From positions 970,103 through 1,034,102 of the forward strand of contig NC_015676.1 of the NCBI RefSeq assembly GCF_000217995.1: DNA of 64,000 bases, given 5' to 3'. The notes below the pieces were generated by a model, which saw only the letters and a program-made list of their open reading frames with translations, ran no database searches and was not told the origin of the DNA. The stretch's first letter is position 1, and every line of letters starts with the position of its first letter. Position numbers and translations under genes: made by a program. This stretch comes from Methanosalsum zhilinae DSM 4017 (lineage in GTDB: Archaea; Halobacteriota; Methanosarcinia; Methanosarcinales; Methanosarcinaceae). Of this stretch, positions 60,673 through 64,000 are shown in pieces.

Positions 60673-60918
60673 TCAATTCCGGAAAAAAGGTGTTATTAAT
60701 GAATGAAGCTGTGTTTGAATGTTGGAAAAATCCGTATTCAGGTCAAGTGACTTTATACTTATTCTGTTGCTACCCAGCATATGATCCTTGTCTGGAGTTA
60801 TTTCTTCATTCTTTTTAGCATAAAGCAGTACACCACTTACATTTCCTGAATCTTCTCTGTCCCTGTTCTTTACGTAGGTACATATCTGATACAGGTTTGA
60901 GGAATGCTGAGAGCGAAT
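60673..60918 (-). pseudogene. C-terminal remnant of McrC (5-methylcytosine restriction subunit)
   Basis: An 81-residue frame after an in-frame TAA has no start codon at its 5' end. It contains HSSNLYQICTYVKNRDREDSG, VSGVLLYAK, EEITPD, GNRISIKSLDLNTDFS, the McrC/LlaJI-type C-terminal pattern (compare NLYQLMNY...GGLLIYP in E. coli McrC). The nuclease domain and all of McrB are gone. It lies between the PLD gene and the BREX promoter. Confidence 0.8.
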
Positions 60919-60936
60919 TTAGCAATATAGTAAAAA

Positions 60937-61659
60937 TTAAAGGGGTAAATCTAATTTGTTTTTATATTTTTTATAACAAGTATAACAAATTGGTTTAATT
61001 TTACTAGATTTGGTATCACGCCCACATGTGTGACAAAATTTTTCTTGATAATCGTCCTTTCCAAATTTACTCCACTTTGTGTAGCAATTTTTACAATATG
61101 GATGTAAAGGATCTAATTTTATTTTCTTCTCACACCTAATACAAAAACCAGTATCAATGAGCTCTTTGGAATTACTTTTTTTATTATTTTCTTTTTTGTC
61201 TTCTTTATGAGATACCTTCTCAACGGTTACTTTTACTTCTTCACTAACTCTAAACAAACGTTTAGCTTCTTCGTTTATATCGTCATATAATTGAGGGTCT
61301 GTATCTCTAGAAACATATATTCCCATTTCATTGTTGTTTTGTTGAGAAAATTCATAAAGGTTCATGGAAGTTATCAAAGCTTCTTTTTCATTTAAGTAAC
61401 ACTTAGCATGTAAATTTTTACAAAAACCTGTTCTAACATAATCTAAATTTCTCAACCAATTGTTTTCATCTGGCTGGAGTTCATTTTTTCCGTAGATGAC
61501 TTCGGTATTAATTTTAATTCTATTTTTATCCTCAATTAGTTCCCGAATTCGTTCATTAATCCGTAAAAATGGACTAATCAAAATTAATTTTTCATCTGCA
61601 TTTTTTATAATTTCTTCTAACTTAAAAGAAACTCCTGTTGTGGTCAAAAATTTAGGCAT
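60937..61659 (-). CDS. PLD-family protein with two zinc ribbons
   Basis: 240 residues. The PLD-like domain (1-130) has the single HxK motif HAKCYLNE followed by ITSMN and FSQQNNNEMG; the motif's Asp is Glu here. A Lys-rich linker leads to two zinc-ribbon-like sets, CIRCEKK...CKNC and CHTCGRD...CYTC (about 170-232). Single-motif PLD proteins dimerise to form the active site and occur as nucleases in defence loci. It ends 18 bp before the McrC remnant. Confidence 0.75.
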   Translation of the reverse strand: MPKFLTTTGVSFKLEEIIKNADEKLILISPFLRINERIRELIEDKNRIKINTEVIYGKNELQPDENNWLRNLDYVRTGFCKNLHAKCYLNEKEALITSMNLYEFSQQNNNEMGIYVSRDTDPQLYDDINEEAKRLFRVSEEVKVTVEKVSHKEDKKENNKKSNSKELIDTGFCIRCEKKIKLDPLHPYCKNCYTKWSKFGKDDYQEKFCHTCGRDTKSSKIKPICYTCYKKYKNKLDLPL

Positions 61660-61733
61660 AAGTTAAAATTTTAATTTTTACTATATAAAACATATAGATC
61701 TATAACAAAATCCTCAAATCATTTTTTTGATTT

Positions 61734-61846
61734 AACCTAAGTTTGTCGGTAATTATGAATGAAATTTTTTTTAGCTTTATAATATTAATAACAATGCAAC
61801 AAAAACTAAGAACACTTTTATTACTTATAATTGACAAACCTAGGTT
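61734..61846. repeat. 113-bp element bounded by 14-bp inverted repeats (possible MITE)
   Basis: AACCTAAGTTTGTC (61734-61747) and GACAAACCTAGGTT (61833-61846) are inverted with 13 of 14 matches, and the similarity continues inward to AATTAT with a two-base offset. The enclosed sequence has no gene. No convincing target-site duplication is seen, so a regulatory inverted repeat is the alternative. Confidence 0.45.
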
Positions 61847-61870
61847 ATAGAATGAAATGGGGGAAACATT

Positions 61871-62233
61871 ATGATAGAAATTATTGAGGATCTGCCAGAA
61901 AATGTAGTTGGAGTTACTGCAAGTGGAGTAGTAAAAGAAGAAGATTATGATAAAATACTAAAACCTCTCATTGAAGATAAAATACAAAAGCATGAAAAGA
62001 TCTGCTTCCTTTACCACCTAGATGAAAATTTTGATAAATTTACTCGCGAAGCTCTATTAGAGGATGCTAAAGTTGGAAAGGAGTATTTCACATCATTTGA
62101 AAAAATAGCTGTTGTTTCAGATAAAGATTGGCTACTCAATACTGTTGAAATATTTAAATTTGTTATTCCAGCATCTGTAAAAACTTTCAGCAATGAAGAA
62201 CTAGCAGACGCAAAGGCATGGGTTAGTGAATAA
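61871..62233 (+). CDS. SpoIIAA-like/STAS family protein
   Basis: 120 residues matching the SpoIIAA-like (PF11964-type) fold: EDLPENVVGVTASGVVKEEDYDKI at the N-terminus, FDKFTREALLEDAKVG and KIAVVSDKDWL in the middle and a final helix KAWVSE. Small soluble protein, presumed lipid- or partner-binding; function unknown. GGGGGAAA lies before ATG 61871. Confidence 0.75.
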   Translation: MIEIIEDLPENVVGVTASGVVKEEDYDKILKPLIEDKIQKHEKICFLYHLDENFDKFTREALLEDAKVGKEYFTSFEKIAVVSDKDWLLNTVEIFKFVIPASVKTFSNEELADAKAWVSE

Positions 62234-62439
62234 CCTGTTGATCAAATCTTTTCTTCTCATGTTTTCCAAAAGCATTAGAAAAATTAAGTGGCTCGTAGAA
62301 GTATTCAATAGCCAGAATAGTTCCAATAGGAAATGATATATATTTATCTGGTGTAATATTATGTGTTTTTTTAGTCTTTGTTGCATTTTTATTAATTGTG
62401 ACTGGAAAGCTTGGGGTATAAAGGAGTGAGTGAACAGAA

Positions 62440-64000
62440 ATGACATCAAATAAAATGTATCCGAAAGTGATGTGTACACAGCATCCGGATTCAATATCCA
62501 GGTACATATCAACCCAGGAAGAAACATATGAAGCAGTCGAGGCAGCTACGAAATACGGTTGTGATGAATATATGCCGGACTATGAGGGCAAAACCACACC
62601 ATATCATCAGAGTGCTCAGATAATATCAAAATTCATAGAGGAAACTGACCTGGTTCTTGGTAAAGATATATTTATTACACCAAGAGTACCAAGCGCTGTT
62701 CATGAAAACCTATTTCGCCAGCTCATGGTTATGATGGCCATCGCTGAAGCGAATTACATCTCCTATAAACATACAGGTATTCAGGCAATAGACGAACTGG
62801 TGCATCCAATGACGAGCTCTGTTGGCCAGATAGTAGAATCCCAGCAGCACATGATAGATGTGACCAACCTTGCAAAAAAGGAATTCAGTTTTGAGATGGA
62901 AGCTCCCCGGATAATACCACTTATTGAAGAAGTTCCAAAACATCTGAATGCTAAAGAAATTATAGGAAACACAATTACAGCCTATCAGGAACAGCTGAAT
63001 CAAACACCCGAAAAATACAGGGTATTTCTGGGAAAATCAGACTCTGCACTAACATTCGGGCATGTGGCCAGCACACTCTCATGCAAATATGCAATAAGTG
63101 AGCTTCACGAATTAGAAGCCGACACCGGGATCCCGATAGGAATCATATTCGGAACTGGTTCACTGCCTTTCAGGGGACATATGAGCCTGGAGAATAAAGA
63201 TAACTTTTTCATGGAATACAGGGGCATTGATACGGTCACATTGCAGTCTGCTTTGAGGTTCGATCATGAAAAGGGTGATGCAGAACAATTTGTAAAGTAT
63301 GCCAGAGATGAACTGTCAAAGTCTCCGGATATATTATCTGCTCAGGAAAAAGAAGAGTTCATCAACATAATAGGGATATTCGGTGCCAGTTACAACAGAG
63401 CAATACAGCAGTTTTCATCGACCATAAACAGTATTGCCGATTTCCTGCCCCAGCAGCGAGATCGACTGATGCGTGGGGGCAGCACTGGATACGCAAGGGA
63501 TCTGCCTGATTCCATAATTGTGTCTCGCCTCTGTCAAAGTGACATTGGAAATGAGCTGCAAGCAAGTATGGCATGTGGTAGTATGAATCTACCAAGAGCA
63601 ATAAAATTCACAGGAGCATTGTATTCCATCGGAATACCGCCTGAAATAATTGGCACTGGATCTGCTTTAGAGAAAGTCAGAGAAAAGTTGGGAGATAGTG
63701 TCTACGAGCGGCTTCTTACCAGATATTTCCCGTCACTGCAAACAGACCTCAGGTTTGCATTTCAATACCTTGATACAAATACAGCATCAAGGTTCCTGTC
63801 GGATTCACTCCATGAATCTATCCGAGAAGAGGTTGATATATTAAGAAACATATTCGACATTGAAACTCAATGCGACCCTTCATACCGGATGCTTCTGGAG
63901 ATGGCAAATCCGCATCTTCTATGTGCAGCAGACAGTAACTGTATTATGGATGCAGACCTCTTGCAGCTTACGCGTTCAATAATGATCAAGATGGGGAAAA
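62440..64000 (+). CDS. ppcA: archaeal-type phosphoenolpyruvate carboxylase PpcA (partial, 3' cut by window)
   Basis: 520 codons are visible and the frame runs off the end. It begins MTSNKMYPKVMCTQHPDS, typical of archaeal PEPcase, with TPRVPSAVHENLFRQ, SALTFGHV, GTGSLPFRGH and FGASYNRAIQQ. ATG 62440 is preceded by AAGGAG at 62421, and a TATA-like GATATATATTTAT lies about 100 bases upstream. The enzyme carboxylates PEP to oxaloacetate for the biosynthetic incomplete TCA pathway. It is shorter than bacterial PEPcase and unrelated in detail; about 10 residues or so are probably missing at the end. Confidence 0.93.
   Translation, partial: MTSNKMYPKVMCTQHPDSISRYISTQEETYEAVEAATKYGCDEYMPDYEGKTTPYHQSAQIISKFIEETDLVLGKDIFITPRVPSAVHENLFRQLMVMMAIAEANYISYKHTGIQAIDELVHPMTSSVGQIVESQQHMIDVTNLAKKEFSFEMEAPRIIPLIEEVPKHLNAKEIIGNTITAYQEQLNQTPEKYRVFLGKSDSALTFGHVASTLSCKYAISELHELEADTGIPIGIIFGTGSLPFRGHMSLENKDNFFMEYRGIDTVTLQSALRFDHEKGDAEQFVKYARDELSKSPDILSAQEKEEFINIIGIFGASYNRAIQQFSSTINSIADFLPQQRDRLMRGGSTGYARDLPDSIIVSRLCQSDIGNELQASMACGSMNLPRAIKFTGALYSIGIPPEIIGTGSALEKVREKLGDSVYERLLTRYFPSLQTDLRFAFQYLDTNTASRFLSDSLHESIREEVDILRNIFDIETQCDPSYRMLLEMANPHLLCAADSNCIMDADLLQLTRSIMIKMGK

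Noticed and set aside
62201-62527. Two minus-strand open frames upstream of ppcA
   Set aside because: They overlap the ppcA start and promoter, have no recognisable domain, and overlap each other in different frames.

Overview
The window looks like a chromosomal segment of a methanogenic archaeon of the Methanosarcinales (Methanosarcinaceae-like). The indications are an archaeal-type PEP carboxylase, the DUF39/NIL-ferredoxin homocysteine genes, a MtaA/MtbA-type methyltransferase paralogue, S-layer-domain (DUF1608-like) and PGF-tailed surface proteins, 2-oxoacid:ferredoxin oxidoreductase genes, a gamma-class carbonic anhydrase homologue and low overall G+C. Genus cannot be fixed from the sequence alone.

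0-11 kb: two paralogous PAS histidine kinases; a translationally coupled three-gene homocysteine-biosynthesis set (DUF39-CBS, NIL-ferredoxin, UPF0280); an AI-2E permease; an orphan corrinoid:CoM methyltransferase paralogue; a LiaF-like membrane protein; a YgjP-type metallopeptidase. 11-16 kb: acyl-CoA synthetase plus ferredoxin, alpha and fused beta-gamma subunits of a 2-oxoacid:ferredoxin oxidoreductase, probably for reductive carboxylation of acyl-CoAs. 16-18.7 kb (minus): acyl-CoA ligase, hot-dog thioesterase and XRE-cupin regulator. 18.8-24.6 kb: carbonic anhydrase homologue, Na+/H+ antiporter, third sensor kinase, tRNA-Gln, and a surface protein with three near-identical 309-bp repeats.

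24.6-34.1 kb is a self-contained [NiFe]-hydrogenase island: hypF, maturation protease, large and small subunit on the minus strand, and divergent hypC-hypD-hypA-hypB-hypE. The enzyme lacks a twin-arginine signal and a cytochrome b partner, has a Cys where most group 1 enzymes have Pro at the medial cluster, and has Gln at the maturation cleavage position. hypA appears to start at an AUA codon.

34-44.6 kb: cupredoxin-PKD surface protein, PspC protein, small DNA-binding proteins, a 1.3-kb extremely A+T-rich intergenic block with a less A+T-rich core holding inverted repeats, Fe/Mn superoxide dismutase, an S-layer-type protein, a CPA2 antiporter, a UbiA prenyltransferase and a PAP2 phosphatase.

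44.8-61.7 kb is a defence island built around a BREX system on the minus strand: brxB (frameshifted), brxC, an AlbA_2/Schlafen-like regulator, pglX, a dGTPase, pglZ and brxL. No brxA is visible. The dGTPase starts at an ATGA overlap with pglX, so the operon appears to join BREX to a dNTP-depleting enzyme of a kind known from other anti-phage systems. Directly upstream is the C-terminal remnant of an McrC restriction subunit, then a PLD-family protein with two zinc ribbons, and a possible 113-bp inverted-repeat element. pglX has an A+T-rich central block consistent with an exchanged target-recognition domain. The window ends in a SpoIIAA-like protein gene and the first 520 codons of ppcA.
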